From Chitinophagaceae bacterium IBVUCB1 (GTDB lineage: Bacteria > Bacteroidota > Bacteroidia > Chitinophagales > Chitinophagaceae): a stretch of DNA of 64,000 nucleotides. A program made the position numbers and the translations under genes. How positions within the stretch are numbered: position 1 is the first letter of the stretch; each line of letters begins with the position of its first letter. The notes under the pieces were generated by a model. The model had not been told where the DNA came from. It ran no database searches and saw only the letters and a program-made list of their open reading frames with translations. This document shows positions 14,985 to 24,217 of the stretch, piece after piece. Where the stretch lies: assembly GCA_002127285.1 (NCBI GenBank), contig NFUW01000001.1, forward strand, positions 322,057 through 386,056. The letters run 5' to 3'.

Positions 14985-16010
14985 TTATTTTTCGGCGCTC
15001 ATATATTGTTTTTTCAATTCGTTTGCGGAAAGCCCTACCCACAAGCACAGAACGGGCATAGAGATATAAAACATCCTTTCCAACGAGCCCGACAAAAGCA
15101 TCTGTACCAATACCGATACAAAGAACCAAACTATCAGCCAATCTACCCTGCTGAAAAACCTTTTAAAATAACCGGGTATGAATAAATAGGCAGCAATTGG
15201 CACCAGTAGCCAAAAGAAAAGATTTGACACAATTTTATATACCCCACTAAAGCTGATAAGCGACTTTAAGAATACTGGTACATTGTATAGGTGATTCATA
15301 TCTGTAGTCAGGCTGTCAACACCATTTGTTGGTGCTAACTGTTGGTAAATGTACCTGTACAGAAATACACAAGCACCCGAGAGCAAAAAATAGCCAACTT
15401 GTTTTTTCTTATCTAAATGGCTGTAGAAAAATATCAATGGTGCTATAAAAACGAACGATTCTTTTGCAAAAGGGCCAATGAAAATGGCTGCAATCAACAT
15501 CTTAGTATTTTGTTCTCTGATGCCTGTTAACGTCATTGCTACTACTACACAAAAAAGCGAATCTACAATGGGCAATGCCGCTAAGTAAGGAGTATATCTG
15601 CATGTAAGCATTACCAATAAAGCCAACAATGATAATAAAACAGATAAGCCATAAGCCCTGCAATATCTATATATCAGCACACCGAAATAAGCCATCAACG
15701 ATGTGTTGACTAGAAAAAAAGAAAATGGCAGACTGAAATCTCTTTTGAAATAGGCTGGTGCCAAAACATTAAAAAAACCAAACGTAGCTTTATCAATACA
15801 CGTCGCTGCTAATGGTATCAACAGACGGAAACGCCTTACAGGGCTTTGGTCAAAATCAAACGTAGCCAAGCCAAGGTAGGTATCTGTATCGGGATACAAC
15901 GACAAGTCGTAAACAAACAATATACTGATAGCAGGGCCTGCTACAACAGCCAAGCAAAACATAAACACGAGGTTATGTTCTTTAAAGAGAAAACGACGTA
16001 TTGCCTGCAT
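14985..16010 (-). CDS. Polytopic membrane protein of unknown function (GT-C-like topology)
   Basis: 341 residues with about nine or ten membrane segments spread over the whole length. The first external loop carries DLSLYPDTDTYLG, acidic residues after the first helix as in GT-C glycosyltransferases, which use such a motif to bind metal or lipid-phosphate sugar. There is also an RxxPYLAALPIVDS segment. Beyond topology I recognise no defined family. It is inserted between tRNA-Thr and tuf, in the same direction. Confidence 0.65.
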   Translation of the reverse strand: MQAIRRFLFKEHNLVFMFCLAVVAGPAISILFVYDLSLYPDTDTYLGLATFDFDQSPVRRFRLLIPLAATCIDKATFGFFNVLAPAYFKRDFSLPFSFFLVNTSLMAYFGVLIYRYCRAYGLSVLLSLLALLVMLTCRYTPYLAALPIVDSLFCVVVAMTLTGIREQNTKMLIAAIFIGPFAKESFVFIAPLIFFYSHLDKKKQVGYFLLSGACVFLYRYIYQQLAPTNGVDSLTTDMNHLYNVPVFLKSLISFSGVYKIVSNLFFWLLVPIAAYLFIPGYFKRFFSRVDWLIVWFFVSVLVQMLLSGSLERMFYISMPVLCLWVGLSANELKKQYMSAEK

Positions 16011-16118
16011 TTACAGCAAACATATCAAAAACAATAAACAGTAAGGAGAAAAAGAGAACTGCCGACCTTCCCGCTATGGCGGGATACACTACCAAAAAGA
16101 TAATTGAAAAAAGAAGAG

Positions 16119-16190
<72 letters not shown>

Positions 16191-16220
16191 TGCAATCAAA
16201 TCAAAGAAGCTAAGAAAGAG

Positions 16221-16293
16221 AGCGGGAGACGAGATTCGAACCCGCGACCTACAGTTTGGAAGACTGTCGCTCTACCAACTGAGCTACTCCCGC
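16221..16293 (-). tRNA. trnG: tRNA-Gly (TCC)
   Basis: Acceptor GCGGGAG/CTCCCGC, anticodon loop CTTCCAA with TCC, T-loop TTCGAAT, discriminator T, no encoded CCA. Confidence 0.95.
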
Positions 16294-16305
16294 AATTACT
16301 AAAAG

Positions 16306-16388
16306 TGGGCAGAGAAGGATTCGAACCTCCGAAGTCGTAAGACAGCAGATTTACAGTCTGCCCCCGTTGGCCGCTTGGGTATCTGCCC
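16306..16388 (-). tRNA. trnY: tRNA-Tyr (GTA)
   Basis: A class II tRNA with a long variable arm. Acceptor GGGCAGA/TCTGCCC, anticodon loop CTGTAAA with GTA, T-loop TTCGAAT, discriminator A, no encoded CCA. Confidence 0.95.
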
Positions 16389-16406
16389 GACACGAAATAA
16401 AAAAAG

Positions 16407-16479
16407 AGCCGCTTGCCGGAATCGAACCAGCGACCTACTGATTACAAATCAGTTGCTCTACCAGCTGAGCTAAAGCGGC
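16407..16479 (-). tRNA. trnT: tRNA-Thr (TGT)
   Basis: Acceptor GCCGCTT/AAGCGGC, anticodon loop TTTGTAA with TGT, T-loop TTCGATT, discriminator T, no encoded CCA. First tRNA of the cluster on the minus strand. Confidence 0.95.
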
Positions 16480-16537
16480 TTCTTAAATATTATTTAGTCA
16501 GAAACTATCAAAGAACTGCCGACCGAAATCGGGATTG

Positions 16538-16568
16538 CAAAAGTAGGTAACAAAATGATTTTTGCAAA
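16538..16568 (-). promoter_or_regulatory. Predicted promoter of the tRNA-tuf cluster
   Basis: On the minus strand TTTG (16568-16565), a 19-base spacer, then TACTTTTG (16545-16538): a full match to the Bacteroidota TTTG / TAnnTTTG consensus at ideal spacing. It lies about 60 bases before tRNA-Thr (TGT). Confidence 0.7.
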
Positions 16569-16615
16569 TTTTTTTCAACCGTATCTTATATATAAAACTT
16601 TATCTTCTATTGATG

Positions 16616-17221
16616 TTATGGTAAGTATTCAGCGGTTACACTGATGGTGTCATTTACAACTACACTGTTGTCTAAATACCTTACATAATATATCGCCGCA
16701 ATATTATTACCTGCATCATTTATACTTCCGTTTCCATACAGAATAGTTGTATAAGACCCTGTTGGTGTTTGGTTAGCCGTTATTACAAACTGCAGTGCAT
16801 TATCAAACACTAGCTGCCCGCTTTCGTACCTTCTGCTTAATATACCTTTGATGCCATTGTAGCTATTGCTGAAATTATCAAATAACAAATCAAGGCTTAA
16901 ATCTCCTTTATTGATTTTCAACGTATAATCTTTCTGCTTGTTTTTGTTTGTTGCCTTACTGCTACCTGTTACTATTTCCGTAGTCTTCCAGTTCCCAATG
17001 TAGCGAAGGTTTGATGCTTTTTCGCAGTATTGTCCCTCATATCCTGCCGCACATTGGCATACCCCATTCAGGCAACTACCATTGTTTTGGCATATAATTC
17101 CCTTACAAGCATTATTAGCAGGCGGTGGCGTTTCTTCTTTTTTACAGGCAGTGTATCCTACCAATAAAAAACATAGCATCGTTACAAATGCGACACTACC
17201 TGCTTTTAACATTCTTTTCAT
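16616..17221 (-). CDS. Exported protein with EGF-like domain (copy 2 of a tandem pair)
   Basis: 201 residues. A signal sequence (residues 1-25) ends YTACKKEE, probably a lipoprotein cysteine followed by the KKEE-type sorting stretch. Residues 38-68 hold a compact EGF-like domain: CKGIICQNNGSCLNG, then CQCAAGYEGQYC, with the six-cysteine pattern. The C-terminal part (about 70-201) looks like a lipocalin or META-type beta-sheet with WKTTEIV and YTLKINKGDLSLDLLF. The function is unknown. A related gene lies immediately upstream, 20 bases away, so it is a duplicate. Confidence 0.7.
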   Translation of the reverse strand: MKRMLKAGSVAFVTMLCFLLVGYTACKKEETPPPANNACKGIICQNNGSCLNGVCQCAAGYEGQYCEKASNLRYIGNWKTTEIVTGSSKATNKNKQKDYTLKINKGDLSLDLLFDNFSNSYNGIKGILSRRYESGQLVFDNALQFVITANQTPTGSYTTILYGNGSINDAGNNIAAIYYVRYLDNSVVVNDTISVTAEYLP

Positions 17222-17241
17222 TCCTTCAAATTTACATCTTA

Positions 17242-17772
17242 TTACCTACGCCATAAAAAATATACCGTCACGTTTGTGTCTTTAGTTTCCGTATTGCTAA
17301 TGGGTATTTTCCTTAGATAAGCATAGCTGCCTTTTATTTGTCCAGTTACAGAGTCCAACGTACCTATACCACTTTTTAATATCAGAAAACTATCAATTTT
17401 CTGCTCTGGTATTTTGAAACTACGGTAGGCTTGCCGTGTACACATTATCTGCATCGAAACCGTATCTGCAAAACCTGCCATGTAAAAACTATCTCTGTTA
17501 TTGCCTATGTTATTCGTTATCTCGTACTTATACCTTGTTATATTGTCTTTTGCCACGCTATCTGCAGCTTGCCACCTGCCTGCAAATTTTTCATTCCACA
17601 TCTGGCTGCAAGATACCCCCTCGTAGCCCGCAGGACAAGCGCATACACCCGCCACACATACGCCACCGTTATTACACACTACCTGCCTGCACTTATCCTT
17701 TACACATGCGTCGTGTGCCACCAATATGGCTACTATACAACTCATCAGTACGGCAAACAATCTTTTCTTCAT
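17242..17772 (-). CDS. Exported protein with EGF-like domain (copy 1 of a tandem pair)
   Basis: 176 residues. N-terminal signal (about 1-22), then CRQVVCNNGGVCVAG and CACPAGYEGVSC, an EGF-like six-cysteine module, and a C-terminal beta-rich domain starting FAGRWQAADSV that parallels GNWKTTEIV in the neighbour. The pair shares layout but has diverged strongly outside the cysteine module. The lipobox is poor (HDAC), so this one may be soluble or periplasmic. Confidence 0.68.
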   Translation of the reverse strand: MKKRLFAVLMSCIVAILVAHDACVKDKCRQVVCNNGGVCVAGVCACPAGYEGVSCSQMWNEKFAGRWQAADSVAKDNITRYKYEITNNIGNNRDSFYMAGFADTVSMQIMCTRQAYRSFKIPEQKIDSFLILKSGIGTLDSVTGQIKGSYAYLRKIPISNTETKDTNVTVYFLWRR

Positions 17773-17808
17773 TACAGCAAATATAACCCTTTAGCACATG
17801 CACAAAAA

Positions 17809-17830
17809 AAGCGTTGCAGTTGCAACGCTT
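17809..17830 (-). terminator. Terminator downstream of pntB
   Basis: Arms AAGCGTTGCA and TGCAACGCTT around two bases, perfect stem, followed by a T-run on the minus strand. It lies 20 bases past the pntB stop. Confidence 0.8.
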
Positions 17831-17850
17831 AAAAAACATATTTGCCATCA

Positions 17851-19293
17851 CTATACCTGCTTCAATTCAGACACCAAATCCTGCAATACCTTTTTGGCAT
17901 CACCAAATAACATAGACGTTTTGGGGCGGAAGAACAGTTCATTTTCAATACCTGCATAGCCGGGTTTCATGCTGCGCTTGTTTACTATCACATGCTCGGC
18001 TCTTTCTACTTCCAGTATAGGCATACCATATATGGGGCTGCTCGGGTCTTCTTTTGCAGCGGGGTTTACTACGTCGTTAGCACCCAATATCATCACCACG
18101 CTGGTGCTGCTCATCTGATCGTTAGCATCTTCCATCTCCAGCAGCTTTTCATAAGGCACATCTGCCTCTGCGAGCAATACGTTCATATGCCCTGGCATAC
18201 GCCCGGCTACGGGGTGTATGCCATAGGCCACTTCCACACCTTTTTCCTGCAGTATTTTTTCAAGTTCATGGCACACGTGCTGCGCTTGCGCTACTGCCAA
18301 ACCATAACCAGGGATTATCATCACTTTCGATGCATACGCCATGAGTACAGCCGTATCGTTAAGCGATATTTCTTTATAGTTACCCTGCTCTTTAGCGCCG
18401 CCACCGCCGCTTGCTTTTGCTCCGCCAAATGAACCTATCAATACATTTTTCAATGAGCGGTTCATGGCTTTACACATCAATATAGTAAGGATAGTACCTG
18501 CCGAGCCTACTAATATACCACCCGTCAGCATAACTGGGTTGTTGTACAAGAAGCCGCCAAATGCTGCTGCTACACCTGTAAATGAGTTGAGCAATGATAT
18601 AACCACAGGCATATCCGCACCACCTATCGGAAATACGAACAGTACACCATACAAAAGAGATATTACCAGTATAGCGTAGAAAAGAGCCACTGTTGCATCT
18701 GGGCGAACAGCCACTACATATACAGTAAGTGCAGTAATAATACCGAGCAGTAAGAGGTTGACAATATGCTGCCCGTTGAATGAAAAATCTTTGATTTTAC
18801 CATTCAGCTTACCCCATGCTATAATGCTACCTGCAAAAGACACACTGCCTATCACCATACCTACTATGATGGTGATGAACAGAGTACCTGGTATCATCTT
18901 CAATGCAGATGCACCAGCTTCTTCGTACAGGTCGGCTGGGATAGATGTGTGGTGCTTGAATTCTATAATGGAAATCAGCATGGCACAAGCACCGCCCATA
19001 CCATTGAAAAGGCTCACCATTTCGGGCATAGCTGTCATCTGCACTCGCTTGGCAGCCAATGTACCCACTATCGTCCCGATAACCAGCCCGCCGAATATCC
19101 ATGCGTAGTTACCCAGCTTATTACCGTTTTCATCGGTGTACAAAAAAATGGTAGCCAGTATGGCAATCGTCATACCAACAGCAGCTACAAGATTGCCCTT
19201 GCGCGCGCTATCCGGATGCGACAGCATCTTAAGACCTATTATAAATGTTACCGAACCTATCAGATAACTAAGTGGTAATAATATTTCTGTCAT
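17851..19293 (-). CDS. pntB: Proton-translocating NAD(P) transhydrogenase subunit beta
   Basis: 480 residues from the ATG at 19293 (a TTG at 19302 would run into the palindromic repeat). The membrane domain II occupies about residues 1-270 with roughly nine helices, and the NADP(H)-binding domain III follows, with the fold motif PGYGLAVAQAQH and later MILGANDVVNPAA. With PntA it uses the proton gradient to reduce NADP+ with NADH. It is separated from pntA2 by a G-run repeat, but likely co-transcribed. Confidence 0.96.
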   Translation of the reverse strand: MTEILLPLSYLIGSVTFIIGLKMLSHPDSARKGNLVAAVGMTIAILATIFLYTDENGNKLGNYAWIFGGLVIGTIVGTLAAKRVQMTAMPEMVSLFNGMGGACAMLISIIEFKHHTSIPADLYEEAGASALKMIPGTLFITIIVGMVIGSVSFAGSIIAWGKLNGKIKDFSFNGQHIVNLLLLGIITALTVYVVAVRPDATVALFYAILVISLLYGVLFVFPIGGADMPVVISLLNSFTGVAAAFGGFLYNNPVMLTGGILVGSAGTILTILMCKAMNRSLKNVLIGSFGGAKASGGGGAKEQGNYKEISLNDTAVLMAYASKVMIIPGYGLAVAQAQHVCHELEKILQEKGVEVAYGIHPVAGRMPGHMNVLLAEADVPYEKLLEMEDANDQMSSTSVVMILGANDVVNPAAKEDPSSPIYGMPILEVERAEHVIVNKRSMKPGYAGIENELFFRPKTSMLFGDAKKVLQDLVSELKQV

Positions 19294-19296
19294 AAA

Positions 19297-19386
19297 CCCC
19301 AAACCCCTAAAGGGGATTTTTATAGTTAATATTTAATCTCTTACTATCAGAAGCCCTCACACTTCCCCCTTCAGGGGGTTAGGTGG
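19297..19386. repeat. G-run palindromic repeat (copy 2) between pntA2 and pntB
   Basis: Left arm CCCCAAACCCCTAAAGGGG at 19297-19315 and right arm CCCCCTTCAGGGGGTTAGG at about 19365-19383, with an AT-rich centre. It has the same design as the copy before secE. The right arm overlaps the last codons and supplies the stop codon of pntA2 (19379-19381); the left arm ends three bases before the pntB ATG. Confidence 0.7.
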
Positions 19387-19708
19387 TTTTCTTTTTTTTC
19401 TTTTTATCAAACATTTCCAGCATCCTGTCAGTTACCACAAAACCACCTACCACATTCAGTGTTCCTAATACCACAGACAAGAAACCGAGTATCAGTGCCA
19501 GATAATCATCGCTATGCGCTTGCCCCATTACAATGATGGCGCCTATTATTACTACACCATGTATGGCATTAGCACCACTCATCAGCGGTGTGTGCAGTAC
19601 CGATGGCACACGCGATATAACTTCTATACCCAAAAAGATAGACAGTATCACTATTGTGAGTAACCTGTACGTTGCCGGGTCTGCAAATAATTGTGTTATA
19701 AAATCCAT
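19379..19708 (-). CDS. pntA2: Transhydrogenase subunit alpha part 2 (membrane part)
   Basis: 109 residues with three membrane helices (about 14-32, 42-60 and 68-90), equal to the C-terminal membrane segment of the E. coli PntA. The split form is common in Bacteroidota and alphaproteobacteria. The C-terminus ends in KKKKKKTT, of which the last residues and the stop lie in the palindromic repeat, so the end of the protein seems to have been remodelled by its insertion. Confidence 0.92.
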   Translation of the reverse strand: MDFITQLFADPATYRLLTIVILSIFLGIEVISRVPSVLHTPLMSGANAIHGVVIIGAIIVMGQAHSDDYLALILGFLSVVLGTLNVVGGFVVTDRMLEMFDKKKKKKTT

Positions 19709-19716
19709 AGTCCTTG

Positions 19717-20853
19717 TTATGCGTTTGCTGTTTGTGGATTAACTAATGACTGTACACGCTCGTTGGTAATGCTGCCACCTGTTGCTATGCACGTTCCTTT
19801 CACAAGGTCGTCTTCAAAGTTCAGGTTCATATTACCCTCTTTGTCTATTATCAGTTTCAGGAAGTTCAGTACATTTTTGGCATATACCTTACTGGCGTCT
19901 GCCGATGCGGTTGCTGCTAATGCCGAGTTACCTATAATGCTCACCCCATTTTGCATCACGGTTTCATTATCCTTTGTAAAGTCTGTATTGCCACCTGTTA
20001 CAGATGCAATATCTATGATAACGGAACCTGCACGCATATCTGCTATCATATCTTTCGTTATCAGTATCGGCGCTTTTCTACCCGGTATCTGCGCAGTGGT
20101 TATGATGATGTCAGCTTTCTTAGCGTGCTCATGTATTTTATCGCGTTGACGGCGTTGAAATTCTTCGCTTTGCTCTACTGCATAGCCCCCAGCTTTCGAT
20201 GCATCAGCTGCACCCTCTACCTCTACAAACTTGGCACCGAGGCTCATTACTTCTTCTTTTACTGCAGGGCGGGTGTCAAACACCTCTACAACTGCGCCCA
20301 GCCTTCGCGCTGTTGCAATGGCTTGTAACCCTGCTACGCCTGCACCCAATATCAATACTTTGGCGGGTGGTATGCTGCCTGCCGCCGTCATAAACATGGG
20401 GAAGTATCTGCAATACTGAAATGCTGCAAGCAATACCGCCTTATAGCCTGCTATATTTGCTTGCGAACTAAGTACGTCCATAGCTTGTGCACGGGTAGTA
20501 CGCGGTATGGTATCGAGGCTGAATACTGATATGCCCTTACTTGCCCATTGCTGCATCAACGATGCATTGAATAGCGGCTGATACACACCCATCGCTACCG
20601 CTCCGCTTTTCAAATTATCGGGCAGGTTGTGTGTATGGATGGCTAATACAAGGTCGGCTTCATTTGATATGGCAGCCCTGTCTTTTATCACTGCACCTGC
20701 ATCGGTATAGCTCTTGTCGTTATGAAAAGCGGTATCTCCCGCACCTGCTTCTACATACACCTGCACATTCATCTTCACCAATGCGGCTACCACCTCAGGC
20801 ACCAGCGACACGCGGGTTTCGGGTGCCTGTTCCTTCAATACGCCTATTATCAT
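19717..20853 (-). CDS. pntA1: Re/Si-specific NAD(P) transhydrogenase subunit alpha part 1
   Basis: 378 residues, the soluble NAD(H)-binding domain I, related to alanine dehydrogenase. It has ETRVSLVPEVVAAL at the start, the Rossmann motif LILGAGVAGLQAIATARRLG, and the RKAPILITKDMIADM segment. It delivers the hydride to PntB. It is the first gene of pntA1-pntA2-pntB, with 8 bases before pntA2. Confidence 0.95.
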   Translation of the reverse strand: MIIGVLKEQAPETRVSLVPEVVAALVKMNVQVYVEAGAGDTAFHNDKSYTDAGAVIKDRAAISNEADLVLAIHTHNLPDNLKSGAVAMGVYQPLFNASLMQQWASKGISVFSLDTIPRTTRAQAMDVLSSQANIAGYKAVLLAAFQYCRYFPMFMTAAGSIPPAKVLILGAGVAGLQAIATARRLGAVVEVFDTRPAVKEEVMSLGAKFVEVEGAADASKAGGYAVEQSEEFQRRQRDKIHEHAKKADIIITTAQIPGRKAPILITKDMIADMRAGSVIIDIASVTGGNTDFTKDNETVMQNGVSIIGNSALAATASADASKVYAKNVLNFLKLIIDKEGNMNLNFEDDLVKGTCIATGGSITNERVQSLVNPQTANA

Positions 20854-20964
20854 ATTATTTCAGGATTCGTTTTTAAGATTCATGAAAATAATTTTTTTAT
20901 ATCATTCCTACAAGCAATAGCAGCAATATTGCAAATAAAATAACCGCAGTTCGGCTATTGAGGC

Positions 20965-20972
20965 TAATTTTG
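20965..20972 (+). promoter_or_regulatory. -7 box almost touching the ABC-F start codon
   Basis: TAATTTTG ends 4 bases before the ATG at 20977. If used, transcription would start at or near the ATG and the mRNA would have almost no leader. No good TTTG lies at the expected distance upstream. Confidence 0.4.
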
Positions 20973-20976
20973 CGCC

Positions 20977-22860
20977 ATGCATTACGTTTCTGCAGAGGGT
21001 ATCAGCAAATCATTCGGCGTAAAACCACTTTTTCAAAATATTACATTCCACATCAGCGAGGGCGATAAAATTGCGCTGGTTGCTAAAAACGGCAGTGGCA
21101 AGTCTACCCTCTTAAAGATACTGGCAGGTCAAGACCAGCCCGACGAAGGTACAGTTTGGATTCACAAAGATGTAACCGTTGCCCTCTTTGAACAGGAACC
21201 GAAATTCAATGAAGACTTATCTGTAGTAGATAATATCTTCCATTACAAACACCCTGTAGCCGAAGCCCTGCGAGATTATGAAAGAATACTGGATAGTGAG
21301 GATAAAGACCCTGTAGCACTATCGGATGCTTTGGCAAAAATTGACGAGTTGGGTGCGTGGGATTTTGAAGCCAAGGTAAAACAGATACTCGGTAAGCTTA
21401 ATATCCACCATCTGGACCAACCCGTAAAAACCTTATCTGGCGGGCAACGCAAGCGGGTGGCACTTGCACAAACGTTGATAGATATTGGTTTTGAGCACAA
21501 GCATGTATTGCTGATAATGGACGAACCTACCAACCACCTGGATGTGGAAATGGTAGAATGGCTGGAACATTACCTGAATCAGGAAAACGTAACCCTGCTG
21601 ATGGTAACCCACGACCGCTATTTTTTAGATGCCGTTTGCGATGAGATATGGGAGCTTGATGGCAGCACATTGTTTGAATACAAAGGCGACTATGAAAACT
21701 ATATAGAGAAGAAAGCCGCCCGTGTAGAAAGCCAACAGGCAAGTATAGACAAAGCGCGCAACGAATACCGTAAAGAGTTGGAATGGATGCGCAAGCAACC
21801 CAAAGCACGCAGTACTAAAGCACGCAGCCGGATAGATAATTTTTACGATGTAGAAGCCCGTGCAAAGCAACGTATTGAAGACAGCAAAGTAGAACTGCAA
21901 ATGAAGATGAACCGCCTCGGCGGTAAAATTGCAGAACTGAAAAAAGTATATAAAAGCTACGGTAATAAAGTGTTGCTGAAAGGTTTTGACTATACTTTCA
22001 AAAAAGGCGATAGGATTGGTGTAGTGGGTAAAAACGGTGCGGGCAAATCTACCTTCCTGCAAATGCTGCAAGGGCTGGAGCCTGCCGATAGCGGCAAGAT
22101 TAACATTGGTGATACAGTTATCTTCGGCAACTTCTCGCAACAAGGGCTGGAGATAAAAGAAGATATGCGGGTAATAGAATATGTCAAGAATATTGCGGAG
22201 AGTTTCCCTTTGGCAGGCGGCGGAACTATTACTGCTGCACAATTCCTGCAATTATTTCTTTTTCCGCCCGAACAACAATATACCTACCTCAGCAAACTGA
22301 GTGGTGGTGAGAAAAAACGCCTTCAATTATTATCTATATTATTCCGTAATCCAAATTTCCTGATACTTGATGAACCTACTAACGACCTCGACCTGCCTAC
22401 ACTTTCTGTACTTGAGCAGTTTTTGAGCGAGTACCAAGGTTGCTTGCTCATCGTTTCTCACGACAGGTATTTTATGGATAGGCTGGTTGACCATCTCTTT
22501 GTGTTTGAAGGCGATGGCGTGATACGCGACTTCCCCGGCAACTATACACTCTACCGCATTGCCCAAAAAGAAGAAGAACAAAAGAAAAAATTACAGGAAC
22601 AAAACATTCAAACTACAACAATCGAAACTGCAAAACCCAAAGAGAAAAAGAAATTATCCTTTAACGAAAAGCGTGAATTTGAACAATTAGAACAAGACAT
22701 ACCTGCATTAGAGAAGGAAAAAGCAGCGATAACAGAAAAAATGAGCGCAGGCAGCATTGCTTATGAAGAGCTGGACAAACTAAGCAAGCGTATAACGGAA
22801 GTAACCCAACTACTGGAAGAAAAAGAAATGCGCTGGTTGGAACTCAGCGAACTTGCATAA
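20977..22860 (+). CDS. ABC-F family ATPase (Uup-like, ribosome-associated)
   Basis: 627 residues, two ABC domains without membrane parts. First nucleotide site: AKNGSGKST (the first glycine of the Walker A replaced by alanine, as often seen in this group in Bacteroidota), signature LSGGQRKR, Walker B MDEPTNHLD. Second: GKNGAGKST, LSGGEKKR, LDEPTNDLD. The linker between them is helical and charged (EWMRKQPKARSTKARSRI), and the C-terminal 80 residues form a coiled coil typical of Uup. ABC-F proteins work on stalled ribosomes or give antibiotic protection; Uup types bind DNA or ribosomes. Confidence 0.92.
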   Translation: MHYVSAEGISKSFGVKPLFQNITFHISEGDKIALVAKNGSGKSTLLKILAGQDQPDEGTVWIHKDVTVALFEQEPKFNEDLSVVDNIFHYKHPVAEALRDYERILDSEDKDPVALSDALAKIDELGAWDFEAKVKQILGKLNIHHLDQPVKTLSGGQRKRVALAQTLIDIGFEHKHVLLIMDEPTNHLDVEMVEWLEHYLNQENVTLLMVTHDRYFLDAVCDEIWELDGSTLFEYKGDYENYIEKKAARVESQQASIDKARNEYRKELEWMRKQPKARSTKARSRIDNFYDVEARAKQRIEDSKVELQMKMNRLGGKIAELKKVYKSYGNKVLLKGFDYTFKKGDRIGVVGKNGAGKSTFLQMLQGLEPADSGKINIGDTVIFGNFSQQGLEIKEDMRVIEYVKNIAESFPLAGGGTITAAQFLQLFLFPPEQQYTYLSKLSGGEKKRLQLLSILFRNPNFLILDEPTNDLDLPTLSVLEQFLSEYQGCLLIVSHDRYFMDRLVDHLFVFEGDGVIRDFPGNYTLYRIAQKEEEQKKKLQEQNIQTTTIETAKPKEKKKLSFNEKREFEQLEQDIPALEKEKAAITEKMSAGSIAYEELDKLSKRITEVTQLLEEKEMRWLELSELA

Positions 22861-22864
22861 AGAG

Positions 22865-22889
22865 AAACGCCACGCAATGCGTGGCGTTT
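22865..22889. terminator. Shared terminator of ABC-F gene and porV
   Basis: Arms AAACGCCACGC and GCGTGGCGTTT with an AAT loop and a T tail; it lies between two convergent genes. Confidence 0.8.
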
Positions 22890-22913
22890 TGTATAGTTAA
22901 TACTATTGAGTCC

Positions 22914-24107
22914 TTATTCAGTAGTAGTTTCCTCTTTTTTCAGCTTGTCAAACTCAAACATCAGCGAGAAGCGCAGGGTGTTAGACAATGGATTTCTGTT
23001 GATGCCGCTACCCGATGGTATCAAGTATGCAAAGTTCAGATTGAATACATTGTAACGCACACCAAGACCACAAGTAAAATATCTACGGTCTCCCTTGTCT
23101 CTGTTTTCGTAAAAATAACCCGCGCGTACTGCAAATTGGTTTTGATACCAATATTCAAGTCCTGCAGATATTTGCCATTCTTTCAGCTCTTCGCTAAAGC
23201 CACCCGGCGCATCACCAAAAGAACTGAACACACCCGACACTACTGTTCTGTCAGGTATAGCATATTTCTTAACACCCGGCGTAGTAGAGGTGTCTTGCGG
23301 TGTTGGTACTAATAATTTATTCAGATCCAAAGCAGCTGTGATTTTATTGTACTCATCCATCTTGTATGTGTAGGCTGCACCTAAACCAAGATTAATGGGT
23401 ATAAAATCGCGGCGGGTAGAACTGTATGCTATCTTAGAACCAAGGTTGCTAACAACAGCGCCGAAGCTGAACGTACCACTGCGGAAGTCATCTATGTCTT
23501 TCGTCTTATTATAGTAAACACCCAAATCTGCCCCAAACGCGTTGCCCGGCCTGTAATCTATACCCATAGTTCCGTTTACCAATCCTGATGCTATTGCAGA
23601 ATGGATGTAACGGAAGCTTAAACCTGTAGATAAATACTGTGACAACTGTCGAGAATAGCCTAAATCAAAGGCAAATTCATTGGGGCGACCTGTACCAATA
23701 GGATCACCTAAACTATTGGTGTAATTGATTTCTCCTAAAGAAAAATAACGAAACCCGAAACTGATTGCCTGTGGTGTTTTTTCACCAAACTTGGAATAAC
23801 CTGATAGATACGCCAAAAATATATCTGGTACTATATCCTTTAGCCATGGGGTATATGTAGCAGACACACCATATTTCTTTTCTGCAAAAGGCAGTTTTGC
23901 AACATTCCAGTATTGCGCATTCGCATCAGGCGTTATGGCGATACCTACATCGCCCATTGCGCCCGAACGTGCGTCAGGAGATATACGTAAAAAGGGAACT
24001 GCTGTTGTTACGGTGTTTACGGTACTTTGTCCGCTAAGGCTTGTCTGTGCTGTAGCATTAAGGGTTAATGCTAAACCTAATCCAATTAAAGCAAAGCGTT
24101 TTGCCAT
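22914..24107 (-). CDS. porV: Type IX secretion outer-membrane protein PorV
   Basis: 397 residues. Signal peptide (1-20, ending NATAQ), then a FadL-like barrel with the family opening VPFLRISPDARSGAMGDVGIA and the aromatic C-terminal strand ending in charged residues. PorV (LptO) is the shuttle that carries cargo from the SprA channel to the sortase PorU. It follows porU with 110 bases between, in the same direction; gldJ is divergent, matching the conserved cluster of Flavobacterium. Confidence 0.93.
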   Translation of the reverse strand: MAKRFALIGLGLALTLNATAQTSLSGQSTVNTVTTAVPFLRISPDARSGAMGDVGIAITPDANAQYWNVAKLPFAEKKYGVSATYTPWLKDIVPDIFLAYLSGYSKFGEKTPQAISFGFRYFSLGEINYTNSLGDPIGTGRPNEFAFDLGYSRQLSQYLSTGLSFRYIHSAIASGLVNGTMGIDYRPGNAFGADLGVYYNKTKDIDDFRSGTFSFGAVVSNLGSKIAYSSTRRDFIPINLGLGAAYTYKMDEYNKITAALDLNKLLVPTPQDTSTTPGVKKYAIPDRTVVSGVFSSFGDAPGGFSEELKEWQISAGLEYWYQNQFAVRAGYFYENRDKGDRRYFTCGLGVRYNVFNLNFAYLIPSGSGINRNPLSNTLRFSLMFEFDKLKKEETTTE

Positions 24108-24217
24108 TCTAATTAAAATTTATTTTAAAGTTTTGCAAAGGTATCTTATTTCGCGTTTCGGGCAAATAATATCATAATTGCCAGCGAAAACGCTAAGATA
24201 CGGCTAAATACTTGTTA

